Assembly: GCA_903888625.1 (NCBI GenBank) | Contig: CAISUD010000003.1 | Location: 1 to 37,484 of the forward strand | Source: an uncultured bacterium | GTDB taxonomy: Bacteria; Patescibacteriota; Minisyncoccia; Phycocordibacterales; UBA9973 | Direction of reading: 5' to 3' | Length of the DNA stretch: 37,484 nucleotides | Shown: in pieces, positions 1 through 7,649 of the stretch | Layout: every line of letters starts with the position of its first letter | Position numbering within the stretch: the first letter of the stretch is position 1 | Made by a program: the position numbers and the translations under genes | The notes under the pieces: generated by a model | Told to the model about the DNA's origin: nothing | The model's database searches: none | Seen by the model: the letters and a program-made list of their open reading frames with translations, nothing else

Positions 1-47
1 TGGGTTTTTTATTTATGTCTCGTCGTGAGAAATAAACTGCTTTATTT

Positions 48-132
48 CGGGTAGGATTCGAAAAGCTTTTCATTATTCGCCTAGCGAATTGAAAAGGTAT
101 ACTGCTCCTGTAAGGAGAGAAATTCCTACCCG
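48..132. other. Cloverleaf-like structured element
   Basis: An outer 9-bp stem (48-56 with 124-132, cgggtagga/tcctacccg) closes a region with three small hairpins: the palindrome gaaaagcttttc at 60-71, attcgc/gcgaat at 75-80/84-89, and ctcct/aggag at 105-109/113-117. The layout resembles a tRNA cloverleaf, but no 7-nt anticodon loop or standard T-arm can be drawn on either strand. It sits just before the accessory island and directly abuts the first copy of the gcacactttt repeat. It may be a small RNA, a mobile palindromic element or a recombination site; I cannot tell which. Confidence 0.4.
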
Positions 133-133
133 A

Positions 134-180
134 CGCACACTTTTTTTGAACCTTATTTTCCAAGGCATATTTTGTCATAT
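134..180 (+). repeat. Direct repeat A, copy 1
   Basis: This stretch, containing gcacactttt and the hairpin ccttattttccaagg, recurs at 2050-2095 with a few differences. Each copy lies about 60-100 bp before a plus-strand gene of the accessory island (238 and 2185). It may be a shared leader or promoter region, or a cassette boundary. Confidence 0.6.
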
Positions 181-203
181 AGAAGTTGGTTGAAAATATC
201 TAT

Positions 204-231
204 TTGATTAATACAGTAAAAAGGTTAGAAT
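204..231 (+). promoter_or_regulatory. Promoter of the coiled-coil gene, leaderless type
   Basis: A TTGATT -35 (204-209), 16-bp spacer and TAGAAT -10 (226-231). The -10 ends 6 nt before the ATG at 238, so transcription should begin at or next to the start codon. No Shine-Dalgarno sequence is present. Confidence 0.5.
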
Positions 232-237
232 AAAACT

Positions 238-843
238 ATGGAAAATATATGGGTAGATAAAAATTTCAATGATCCTGAAGAAATAGATCAAATTGGTGAG
301 CATGCTATGAAGAAGCTTAATTCGGTAAATAATGCACCAACAAAAGAAGTTTTGGGAGCTGAAAATCAAGCTCATGTTGAAGAGAGGTTCCTAAAGACAA
401 ACGATGACACATTGCAAGAAGACTATGCTCAGCATTTAATTAAGGGTAATTATCCTGAAGAAAAAATGGAAGATATGGCTGAATTCGCCAAAGAAACAGA
501 AGAAAAATTAATAGAAAAAAAGAATAAAAAAAAAGAACAGGATGAAGAAATACATGAATTAATAAATAAACTTGTTAGAGCAAGAAATAAATGGGAGAAT
601 CTTATAAATTCAAAACCTAAACATTATTTACCCAAAGAAGCTTTAGAGATTATTAATGAAGAAATAGCGAAAGCAAAAGCTGAAATAGCTCTTGCAGAAA
701 AAGAATTAGTGAAAAAAACAAATTCAGCTAATTTTAATGAAGAAGTGAGTGATAATTCTCGTAAAATTGAAAAAGAGTACGTTGATTTATTGGATAGACT
801 ATCTCCCGAAGAGTCTTTAGATGATTTTTTTACTTCTCATTAA
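238..843 (+). CDS. Coiled-coil hypothetical protein
   Basis: A 201-residue, highly charged, soluble protein that I do not recognise. There is no signal peptide or membrane segment. Residues about 75-170 are rich in E, K and A with a heptad-like pattern and lysine runs, suggesting a long helical or coiled-coil core; the C-terminus is acidic. The ATG is supported by a -10 hexamer 6 nt upstream. The gene converges on and overlaps by 14 bp the 3' end of the guanidino-modifying-enzyme gene. Its place in the accessory island, between repeat A and repeat B, suggests it travels with that gene, but no function can be given. Confidence 0.75.
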   Translation: MENIWVDKNFNDPEEIDQIGEHAMKKLNSVNNAPTKEVLGAENQAHVEERFLKTNDDTLQEDYAQHLIKGNYPEEKMEDMAEFAKETEEKLIEKKNKKKEQDEEIHELINKLVRARNKWENLINSKPKHYLPKEALEIINEEIAKAKAEIALAEKELVKKTNSANFNEEVSDNSRKIEKEYVDLLDRLSPEESLDDFFTSH

Positions 844-1843
844 ACCCAATCTTGTTTAAAAATTTAGGATCTTTTGAGTTAAGTTCATTGGTCATGCAAC
901 GCATTCCGCCTTCGTTGTTATCAACAACACCAGCTAGAAATTCAGACATTTCATATACTCCGATTTTATTGTTTTTTAATGTATCTTTTACAAAAGATGG
1001 AGTATCAGGATGTAAATAAGCACATATCTTTCCAGAAGAATTTTCTAAATATAAAATATTTAAAGGACAATTAATGGAAGATGGTGGTATTTGAATTGGT
1101 TCATATCCAAGTTCTTCTAGATTTTTTAATTTACCTGAATTTTTAATTTTTTCATAATATCCATTTTCGATTAGTGCTTTTTTTGTATTAGGGATGACCG
1201 AAAAGTGAGTATCCATGTGTGGAGTACCGTCAGGAGAAGGTAGTACTTCAACTTGTATATCTTCTCCAAAAATTTTCTTATGCATTTCTTTTATTTTATT
1301 ATCAGTTTCTTCTTTCGAGAAAGGATTACCTTCGGAAACAATACTTTCTGAAACAAACAAAGTTTTATTATCATGATCAGGGAAATATAAACCACCTTCT
1401 CCCATAGCTAAAATTGCTTCATTAGTATCTGTGTTGGTTCTTTTTATTATACTCTCTAGACTTTTATCTCTGGAGTATGATTTTGCTCCAGCCATTAACA
1501 ATACGAAAGATTCTCTTTCAGGCCTTGATTGACCTTTGGTGTCTACCCAACGCCATGAGAAATATGTTCCGTTAAAATATAAATAGCTATCTCTTTGCCA
1601 AGCTGTTTTTAGAAATTGACGCATTGGTCTTGTTTCTATTAAAATTTTATCCATTGAAGATTGTTTAAAAAGCTGATCTAAATCTTTTCTAATTTCGTTA
1701 TTAATTATGTTTCTAGTATTTTCATCTGGCATTGCCAAGGAATATGACAAATAGGGCATTTGCCTAGGATTTTCTTTTTGTTCTGTTTTTACTGCGAATC
1801 TTTCGAATGGGACGAATTTTATTTCGGGTGCTTTTTCTTGCAT
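830..1843 (-). CDS. Guanidino-modifying enzyme superfamily protein (deiminase/amidinotransferase-like)
   Basis: A 337-residue protein with the signature motifs of the pentein fold shared by arginine deiminase, agmatine deiminase, DDAH and amidinotransferases. In order: WQRD near residues 82-85 (the W-x-RD substrate-binding motif), GEGG at 148-151 (catalytic acid region), HMDT at 209-212 (catalytic His), and GGMRCMT with Cys316 near the C-terminus, very like GG-x-RCM of arginine deiminase and DDAH. All expected catalytic residues are therefore present. The family acts on arginine-like guanidinium groups through a covalent Cys intermediate; the substrate here is unknown. TATAAT at 1850-1855 lies 6 nt before the ATG. 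The gene lies opposite its neighbours in the accessory island. Confidence 0.75.
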   Translation of the reverse strand: MQEKAPEIKFVPFERFAVKTEQKENPRQMPYLSYSLAMPDENTRNIINNEIRKDLDQLFKQSSMDKILIETRPMRQFLKTAWQRDSYLYFNGTYFSWRWVDTKGQSRPERESFVLLMAGAKSYSRDKSLESIIKRTNTDTNEAILAMGEGGLYFPDHDNKTLFVSESIVSEGNPFSKEETDNKIKEMHKKIFGEDIQVEVLPSPDGTPHMDTHFSVIPNTKKALIENGYYEKIKNSGKLKNLEELGYEPIQIPPSSINCPLNILYLENSSGKICAYLHPDTPSFVKDTLKNNKIGVYEMSEFLAGVVDNNEGGMRCMTNELNSKDPKFLNKIGFNEK

Positions 1844-1994
1844 AAATTGATTATAACATATAGAGAAGTAGTACCATTACATTTTTATAAAAACAACCGG
1901 GGGTATTTGTGAAAGGGGATCCCCCGTCTACTAAAATATATAGTGAGTAGGGGTGTGGGGTAAAAATCATTTTGTCCAAGCAGATAGATTTGGA

Positions 1995-2055
1995 ACATAC
2001 AAAACCCCTTTATAATTCATCAATTCAGTTCTAACGTTCTCTATTACGTTGCACA
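1995..2055 (+). repeat. Direct repeat B, copy 1
   Basis: About 60 bp containing ataattcatcaattca and ctctattacgttgcaca, repeated at 4173-4234 with scattered substitutions. The two copies flank the 2185-4143 gene. The right end runs into repeat A at the shared acgttgcaca junction. Confidence 0.7.
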
Positions 2056-2095
2056 CTTTTTTCAGCCTTATTTTCCAAGGCTTGTTTTTGCCATA
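2050..2095 (+). repeat. Direct repeat A, copy 2
   Basis: Second copy of the gcacactttt / ccttattttccaagg stretch first seen at 134-180. It follows repeat B without a gap and leads into the EAD-like gene. Confidence 0.6.
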
Positions 2096-2167
2096 GGTTA
2101 GTGGGTTGGAACTGTAATATTTTAATTAAGAAAATATTACTAAGATTACTTTCTCCCTTTTTATATT

Positions 2168-2173
2168 TATGAT
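2168..2173 (+). promoter_or_regulatory. Possible -10 of the EAD-like gene
   Basis: TATGAT lies 11 nt before the ATG at 2185. The hexamer 17 bp upstream (2145-2150) is not a good -35, so this is a weak prediction. Confidence 0.25.
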
Positions 2174-2184
2174 AAACTGTAAGA

Positions 2185-4143
2185 ATGAATCTAAAGAATG
2201 AAAATTTTACAAAATTTGAAAATATTAATATTCATTTAAATAAAATAATGGAGATGATTTCCGGCAATAAGCTTTCAGAAGCTTTGGAATTTCTTATAAA
2301 TTCTAGGATAGATAATGCATTAAAAGATAAAATAAGGAACTTGAGGGCAATATTAATCGATAATAAAGACAAGGAAGGTACTTTGTTTTATGATGAAAAG
2401 TTAGGAAGTTTGATAAACTTTAGTCTGCTAGGACTTGCGAATAATAATTTAGATGATTACAACAAGCTTGATTCTTTAGTGCACAAGAAACCAGAAAAAA
2501 AGAAATTTACAGATAAAGACATAAGAGTAGGTTCAGTAAGTGACTTAGATATTTTTAAAAATGAGTTTCATAATTTGGAGATTTATGGTAATTTTGACGA
2601 AAAATTTCCTCCACTAAATATTTCTTTTTTAGAAGAAAAGAAAATACAGTTTTCTTCAACACTTAATCAAGTTGAAAAATTTTTATACACCGGTAAAACC
2701 AAAGAAGCATTTGAAAAACTTAAAGAAAATAAAATTTTTCCAGAAATTAAAAATTTAGTTGTTGGGCTAGAAAGTATTTATGAAAAATTGAAGAAAGAAT
2801 CAACGACTGGAACAATAAATTTTCAATTTGAATCAAAAGTATCAAATACAATTATTAGATACCTATTAAGGATTTTAGAAACTATTACCCCAAAGAATAT
2901 TAAAGAAAATGAATTATCAAAGCAGAAAGATACCAGGATAGGAATTGAGGAGGTAAAGGTGAATCTTGAGAAGAAAGACCTCGCTCCTAAAAATAAGATA
3001 TTTGAATTTAAGGAGATACATCCAGAAAACATTGATCAAAATATCTTTTCAAACGAAGAACTTGCAATTATTTTTAGTCAAATAGAACAACGTAATTTAG
3101 CGGAACTTTTTAAATATCTTATCGATTTAATAAAACAAAAACCCCAAAGTGAATCTCTAAAAAACCTAAATAATAATCTTATCTTACTCTCTAGTTCTTT
3201 TAACGAGTTCCTAAAAAACAAAGAAGATAAGAGTATTGGTGCTTATAATTTAAAAATATCAGAGAATAAAATTATAGAAAGTATTGAACTTATGCTTGAA
3301 ATAGAAGGAGTGACAAAAAAAAATTTAAAAGAAGAATATATCTCAAAATCTTCTATTAATAAAGCATTTAGGCAGGGAGACCTTGGAAGAGTGCTATTTT
3401 ATCTCAATCATCTTACAAAAAGTGAATATGTTAATGAAAGCAGGTTATTATCAGCACGGTATTTTAATGATATTAGCGACGAAGCAAAAAGAAATATTAA
3501 TGACAATCAAGCAACTAGGCTTTTTTGTCAAAAAATATATTCTATCTCAGAGCTTTTGAAGAAAATGAAATTAATGGACAATGAGAATTTGGTTGATGAA
3601 AATAATTTGGGACCTGGAAAATATAAAATTGAAGAATATTTAAAACAGGCGGATCTTGAGAGTCTGTTTGATTATATTTTTACTATTCCTGAAGTGAACA
3701 ATGACGATGATTTATGCACCTCATTAAGAACTTTGGCTGCAAGGTATTTTAGATTAAAAGAGAAAGAAACTAGAGGAAGCGTAAGTTTCAATGATTTAAA
3801 TATAAGTAATAATCAGCTTATAGGTGCGATACTTTCTACAATTGATAATATTCAGTGGGAAGGCAAAGGGCAAGATCTTGAAATCCCTGGTCATAGCCTG
3901 GACAAGGGAAAGCTTTCTAATTATTTGGATCAAAAAAATTTCCAAGTTTTTTTTGAGGATATATTTCGAACGAAAGAAGTAATTAATGATAAAGAAATAC
4001 AAAAACAATTAATACATAACAATTTTTCTTATAATAACGTGGAGAAGGCTAAGAAAAATGAAAATATCCCAAATGATATGTATAATCAAAATTTAAATCG
4101 TATAAAATATTCGCTTGATCATATTCTAGAGGAATTAGATTAA
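2185..4143 (+). CDS. Tandem array of six EAD11-like effector-associated domains
   Basis: A 652-residue soluble protein built from about six divergent 70-80-residue helical modules at roughly 17-88, 156-235, 290-374, 386-460, 477-556 and 574-652. The shared pattern is an amphipathic helix with a short xGxxxxA turn, a second helix, a central L-x(2)-xSRYxxL-like helix, a basic stretch plus Gly-(T/S)-(I/V/L), then a final helix of the form N-x-I-x(3)-xLLxxI. Module 3 (NLNNNLILLSSSFNEFLKN) and module 5 (LAARYFRLKEKETRGSVSF) match best what I know of EAD11, a death-fold-like adaptor domain of NTPase-based conflict systems. Modules 4 and 6 are degenerate at the Gly position. No enzymatic effector or NTPase domain is visible. 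I infer an adaptor or scaffold role; the family assignment is from memory of the pattern, not a search. Confidence 0.6.
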   Translation: MNLKNENFTKFENINIHLNKIMEMISGNKLSEALEFLINSRIDNALKDKIRNLRAILIDNKDKEGTLFYDEKLGSLINFSLLGLANNNLDDYNKLDSLVHKKPEKKKFTDKDIRVGSVSDLDIFKNEFHNLEIYGNFDEKFPPLNISFLEEKKIQFSSTLNQVEKFLYTGKTKEAFEKLKENKIFPEIKNLVVGLESIYEKLKKESTTGTINFQFESKVSNTIIRYLLRILETITPKNIKENELSKQKDTRIGIEEVKVNLEKKDLAPKNKIFEFKEIHPENIDQNIFSNEELAIIFSQIEQRNLAELFKYLIDLIKQKPQSESLKNLNNNLILLSSSFNEFLKNKEDKSIGAYNLKISENKIIESIELMLEIEGVTKKNLKEEYISKSSINKAFRQGDLGRVLFYLNHLTKSEYVNESRLLSARYFNDISDEAKRNINDNQATRLFCQKIYSISELLKKMKLMDNENLVDENNLGPGKYKIEEYLKQADLESLFDYIFTIPEVNNDDDLCTSLRTLAARYFRLKEKETRGSVSFNDLNISNNQLIGAILSTIDNIQWEGKGQDLEIPGHSLDKGKLSNYLDQKNFQVFFEDIFRTKEVINDKEIQKQLIHNNFSYNNVEKAKKNENIPNDMYNQNLNRIKYSLDHILEELD

Positions 4144-4172
4144 AATTATTGTTTCCAGTTTTTTAAATTAGG

Positions 4173-4234
4173 CATATACAAAATTCCCTTATAATTCATC
4201 AATTCATTTCTAACATTCTCTACTACGTTGCACA
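4173..4234 (+). repeat. Direct repeat B, copy 2
   Basis: Second copy of the repeat at 1995-2055, ending in the same acgttgcaca junction but followed by unrelated sequence (aaaactccacggag) rather than repeat A. It separates the island from clpB. Confidence 0.7.
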
Positions 4235-4276
4235 AAAACTCCACGGAGATTAAACCTCGATATTTTTTGGTATTTT

Positions 4277-6961
4277 TTATTTTTTTTGCTTTTCGGATTT
4301 AGCAACAAAGTTGCTTTTGATTTTAGTTTTTTTGGCTTCGATTACTAATTCACCAGCTTTTGCAGAAACCAAGACTGTATCCCCTTTCTTCACATTATTT
4401 GAAATAATAAAGGACGCTACGGGGTTTAAAATTTTATTTTGAATCAAACGGTTTAATGGCCTTGCTCCATAATGCGGATCGTAACCACCACGAGCTAGAT
4501 ACAAAAGTGCATCATTCGAAATTTCAAATTTAATATCTTTAGTTGCCAATCTATCACGAACAACTTTAATTCTTAAATTCACAATTTCTTTAATTGCATT
4601 CTCGGATAAAATATCAAAAACGATAACTTCATCTAAACGATTCAAAAATTCTGGACGAAAATTGTCTTTCAAAGCTTCTAAAACTTTATCTTTTGTTTGC
4701 ACGTAATCTTCTTTATTGGAATTATTTGAAAAACCGATTGATTCCATTTTTTCAACAAATTGTGAACCAATATTTGAGGTCAAAATAATTACTGTATTTT
4801 TAAAATTTACTACTCGCCCCTTGCCATCGGTCAATCTACCTTCATCAAGAATTTGCAATAGAACATTAAAAACTTCTGGATGAGCTTTTTCAATTTCGTC
4901 AAAAAGTACGACTGAATATGGTCGGTGCCGAATTGCTTCGGTAAGTTGGCCGGCTTCCTCATAACCAACATAGCCCGGAGGTGAACCAATCAATTTTGAA
5001 GTTGAATGACGTTCCATATATTCTGACATATCCACTCGAATAAGGGCTCGATCGTCGTTAAACATAAATTGGGCTAGGGTTTTCGTCAATTCTGTTTTTC
5101 CAACTCCAGATGGACCAAGAAAAATAAAAGAACCAATTGGTCGATTTGGGTCGCCAATACCGGCTCGCGAACGACGAATCACATCTGAAATTCTTTTTAC
5201 TGCTTCATCCTGACCAATAACTCTTTTCTCAAGTTCACTTTCCATTTTTTCTAATTTTACTCGTTCTTCTTCCAGCATTTTTGTCAGTGGAATTCCCGTC
5301 CAACGAGCTACGACTTCAGCAATATCTTCGGCCGTAATTTCTTCTTTCAAAATTCGGCGAAACTTTTGTAGTTTTTTCAAGCGAATAAGTTTTGTTTCTA
5401 ATTCCTTTTTCAAAGTTGGAATTTTGCCATAACGAATCTCAGCTGCTGTGGTAAGGTCGGCATGCATCTCTGCATTTTCAGCTTCTAAACGCAAAGTTTC
5501 TAATTCTTTTTTAATTGAACGAATTTCGATCACGATGGCTTTCTCGTTTTGCCATTTTAATTCTAATTCTTTAGTTTTCTCTTTTAGATTACCAATCTCT
5601 TTATCAATATCTTTAATCCTTTCTTTATTATTTTTACTTTCCGGATTATTATTCTCAACTTCTGTTTTCAAAGCTTCTTTTTCAATTTCCAAACGCATTA
5701 TTTTCCGATCTGCATCTTCTAAAATTGGTGGTTTATTTTCAAGAGCAATTTTAAGTGAAGAAGAAGCTTCGTCTATTAAATCCACTGCTTTGTCTGGTAA
5801 AAATCTATTGGTGATGTATCGCGAAGAAAGATTAACTGCAGAAATGATAGCATCATCAGTAATTCGAACTCCGTGAAAAAGTTCATATTTTTCTTTTAAT
5901 CCTCGTAAAATTGTAATTGCATCTTCAATCGAAGGCTCGTCTATATAAACAGGTTGAAATCGTCGAGCCAAGGCCAAATCTTTCTCAATATTTTTTTGAT
6001 ACTCTTTTATGGTGGTTGCCCCAATTGCTCGTAATTCACCTCGTGAAAGTGCTGGTTTAATCATATTTGAAGCATCCATTGTCCCTTCTGCACCTCCAGC
6101 TCCGACAATAGTATGAATCTCATCTATAAAAAGAATTATTTTACCGTCGGCTCTTTCTATTTCTTTCATTATTCCTTTCAATCGTTCTTCAAATTCTCCA
6201 CGATATTTTGTCCCAGCGATTAATGAACCTAAGTCAAGAGAAACTAATTCTTTATCTTTCAAGGATTCAGGCACGTTGCCTTTACTAATCATTTGAGCTA
6301 AACCTTCAACCACTGCTGTTTTACCAGTCCCTGCTTCGCCGATTAAAATCGGATTATTTTTTGTTCGACGAGAAAGAATTTGCATAATTCTAGTTATTTC
6401 ATTATCCCGTCCAATAACTGGATCAAGTTTATCTTCCTTAGCAAGCTTGGTAAGATTACGAGTATATTTCAAAAGTAATTTAAATTTCTTTGGTTCGCTC
6501 GATTCAGTAATATTTTGACTTCGCAAGTCTTCTAAAATTTTCATCACCGGATCTTTAAAGATTTTAAATCGAGCGAGTGTTTCGCGAGCTTCCCCTACTA
6601 CATCTAAAATTGCAATAAAAAGATGCTCAGTTGAAACAAATTCATCTTTTAAATATTCAGCCAATTTAACTGAATGCTCTATCACTTGTGCTAAATCTGG
6701 GTTTAAATAAATTTGATAAGCTGGAGAAAGAGTCGTGCGAGATTCTGGCATTTCAATTAAATCTAAAATTGAATCAGTTAATAGCATGGTATCAATTTCC
6801 ATTTTATCTAAAATTGCATTCACCATACTTTCTTCTTGCAAAAGCAAAGCTGCTAGTAAATGCAAAGAAGAAACATGATTTTGACCACGTTCAATAGCGA
6901 GCTCGTGAGCTTTTTTAATGGCATCTTTGGCTTTAGTTGTAAATTTGTTTAGTGGTGGCAT
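4277..6961 (-). CDS. clpB: ClpB-type AAA+ disaggregase with an IGF loop
   Basis: An 894-residue Hsp100 ATPase that threads aggregated or tagged proteins through its hexameric pore. Residues 1-150 are a double Clp N-domain. AAA-1 has Walker A GEAGTGKT (208-215) and Walker B ILFIDE (276-281). Residues about 405-535 form a long coiled-coil middle domain of ClpB type. AAA-2 has Walker A GPSGVGKT near 615, then [11 protein letters not shown] and the [11 protein letters not shown] segment. Unusually, IGF occurs at 742-744, 11 residues after TSN, exactly where ClpC carries its ClpP-docking VGF tripeptide; ClpB normally lacks it. It may thus work with ClpP as well as, or instead of, DnaK. No SD; a weak TTAACT lies 6 nt before the ATG. 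Confidence 0.93.
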   Translation of the reverse strand: MPPLNKFTTKAKDAIKKAHELAIERGQNHVSSLHLLAALLLQEESMVNAILDKMEIDTMLLTDSILDLIEMPESRTTLSPAYQIYLNPDLAQVIEHSVKLAEYLKDEFVSTEHLFIAILDVVGEARETLARFKIFKDPVMKILEDLRSQNITESSEPKKFKLLLKYTRNLTKLAKEDKLDPVIGRDNEITRIMQILSRRTKNNPILIGEAGTGKTAVVEGLAQMISKGNVPESLKDKELVSLDLGSLIAGTKYRGEFEERLKGIMKEIERADGKIILFIDEIHTIVGAGGAEGTMDASNMIKPALSRGELRAIGATTIKEYQKNIEKDLALARRFQPVYIDEPSIEDAITILRGLKEKYELFHGVRITDDAIISAVNLSSRYITNRFLPDKAVDLIDEASSSLKIALENKPPILEDADRKIMRLEIEKEALKTEVENNNPESKNNKERIKDIDKEIGNLKEKTKELELKWQNEKAIVIEIRSIKKELETLRLEAENAEMHADLTTAAEIRYGKIPTLKKELETKLIRLKKLQKFRRILKEEITAEDIAEVVARWTGIPLTKMLEEERVKLEKMESELEKRVIGQDEAVKRISDVIRRSRAGIGDPNRPIGSFIFLGPSGVGKTELTKTLAQFMFNDDRALIRVDMSEYMERHSTSKLIGSPPGYVGYEEAGQLTEAIRHRPYSVVLFDEIEKAHPEVFNVLLQILDEGRLTDGKGRVVNFKNTVIILTSNIGSQFVEKMESIGFSNNSNKEDYVQTKDKVLEALKDNFRPEFLNRLDEVIVFDILSENAIKEIVNLRIKVVRDRLATKDIKFEISNDALLYLARGGYDPHYGARPLNRLIQNKILNPVASFIISNNVKKGDTVLVSAKAGELVIEAKKTKIKSNFVAKSEKQKK

Positions 6962-7006
6962 AAAATAAGTTAAAATTTATAAAGTAGAAAGTTTATAAAG
7001 TTAATT

Positions 7007-7564
7007 CTATTGAACTACTGGTGTAACTGATGTATCGGGAGTCACAGGAGTAGTTGTATTAGGAGTTGTAGTCGTTGAAGTGGTAGATGCATCTGCGTCA
7101 ACTAATTCAATAATTGTAAAATCATTCTCTTGTGTAACTTTTGAAACTTTTTGTTCACCTAAAATACTTTTGACTACATAATTTTCTCCTTCTTTCGGTG
7201 GATTTATCAAAGATGCGATTACAACTTTGTTGTCTCCTAAAAATAATCCAGTACCTAAAACCTTATCTTTGTCAGAATTTTCTCCTTTTAGAAATAAAGA
7301 AACGGTTAATGGTTTAATTGCTTTTAATTGTTCAAGTAAGGCTTTTTGTTCATCAGATAAAACGGGAGTATTGTTTGGTACCAGACTAGCTGGTACAATT
7401 TTCTCTACCGTTTGTTTTACCACTTGTGTAATCGGAGTCGTTATCGAAGCTGGTGCTTGTTGCATCAAAGTGACCGTCACGATACCGGTCGCAATTGAAG
7501 TAATAAAACTAAGCAAAATAGCCAGCAGTATAAGTTGTGATTTATTTAATTCTTTTATATCCAT
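7007..7564 (-). CDS. Membrane-anchored protein with a degenerate trypsin-like-protease-type domain
   Basis: A 185-residue protein with a short cytoplasmic start, one membrane helix (about residues 8-32), a Thr/Val-rich stalk, a small beta-rich segment containing GTGLFLGDNKVVIAS and ENDFTIIELV, and a Thr/Pro tail. The segment resembles the first barrel of Do-like serine proteases (GTGF...VTN..., D-A-V-L) but is too short and lacks a recognisable His-Asp-Ser triad, so protease activity is unlikely. I chose ATG 7564 because the upstream extension (to 7645) is a translated palindromic repeat. The repeat itself supplies this ATG and a TAGAAT hexamer 10 nt before it. It follows the cysteine desulfurase gene. 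Confidence 0.6.
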   Translation of the reverse strand: MDIKELNKSQLILLAILLSFITSIATGIVTVTLMQQAPASITTPITQVVKQTVEKIVPASLVPNNTPVLSDEQKALLEQLKAIKPLTVSLFLKGENSDKDKVLGTGLFLGDNKVVIASLINPPKEGENYVVKSILGEQKVSKVTQENDFTIIELVDADASTTSTTTTPNTTTPVTPDTSVTPVVQ

Positions 7565-7641
7565 CCCGTACGAAATTCTATCATTATTGTTTCTGATAAA
7601 ATTATTACTTAGTAAGTGAACCCCGTTATTTCGTACGGGAT
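7563..7641. repeat. Inverted-repeat element family 1, copy a
   Basis: A 14-bp perfect terminal inverted repeat (atcccgtacgaaat at 7563-7576 and its complement at 7628-7641) encloses 51 bp. Related copies lie at 12438-12507, 14823-14890 and 15344-15423. Read on the minus strand it encodes a DPVRN-like peptide. Confidence 0.8.
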
Positions 7642-7649
7642 CCATACGG

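Larger units (their letters stand above)
1844..2184. other. 341-bp non-coding gap in the accessory island
   Basis: The gap holds the -10 of the minus-strand gene (TATAAT, complement of 1850-1855), a GC-rich patch near 1898-1960 with inverted runs (gggggt/atccccc and gtctact/agtagggg), repeat B at 1995-2055, repeat A at 2050-2095, and the region before the gene at 2185. No further ORF is convincing. Confidence 0.6.

Noticed and set aside
48-132. A tRNA or tmRNA reading of the cloverleaf-like element
   Set aside because: No 7-nt anticodon loop, no GG in a D-loop, and the apparent TTCGAATCC does not form a T-arm with a 5-bp stem. Listed only as a structured element.
1995-4234. Integron-type attC sites at the repeat B ends
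   Set aside because: The junction gttgcaca does not fit GTTRRRY, the upstream partner does not fit RYYYAAC, the internal hairpin is not preserved between copies, and no integron integrase is visible.
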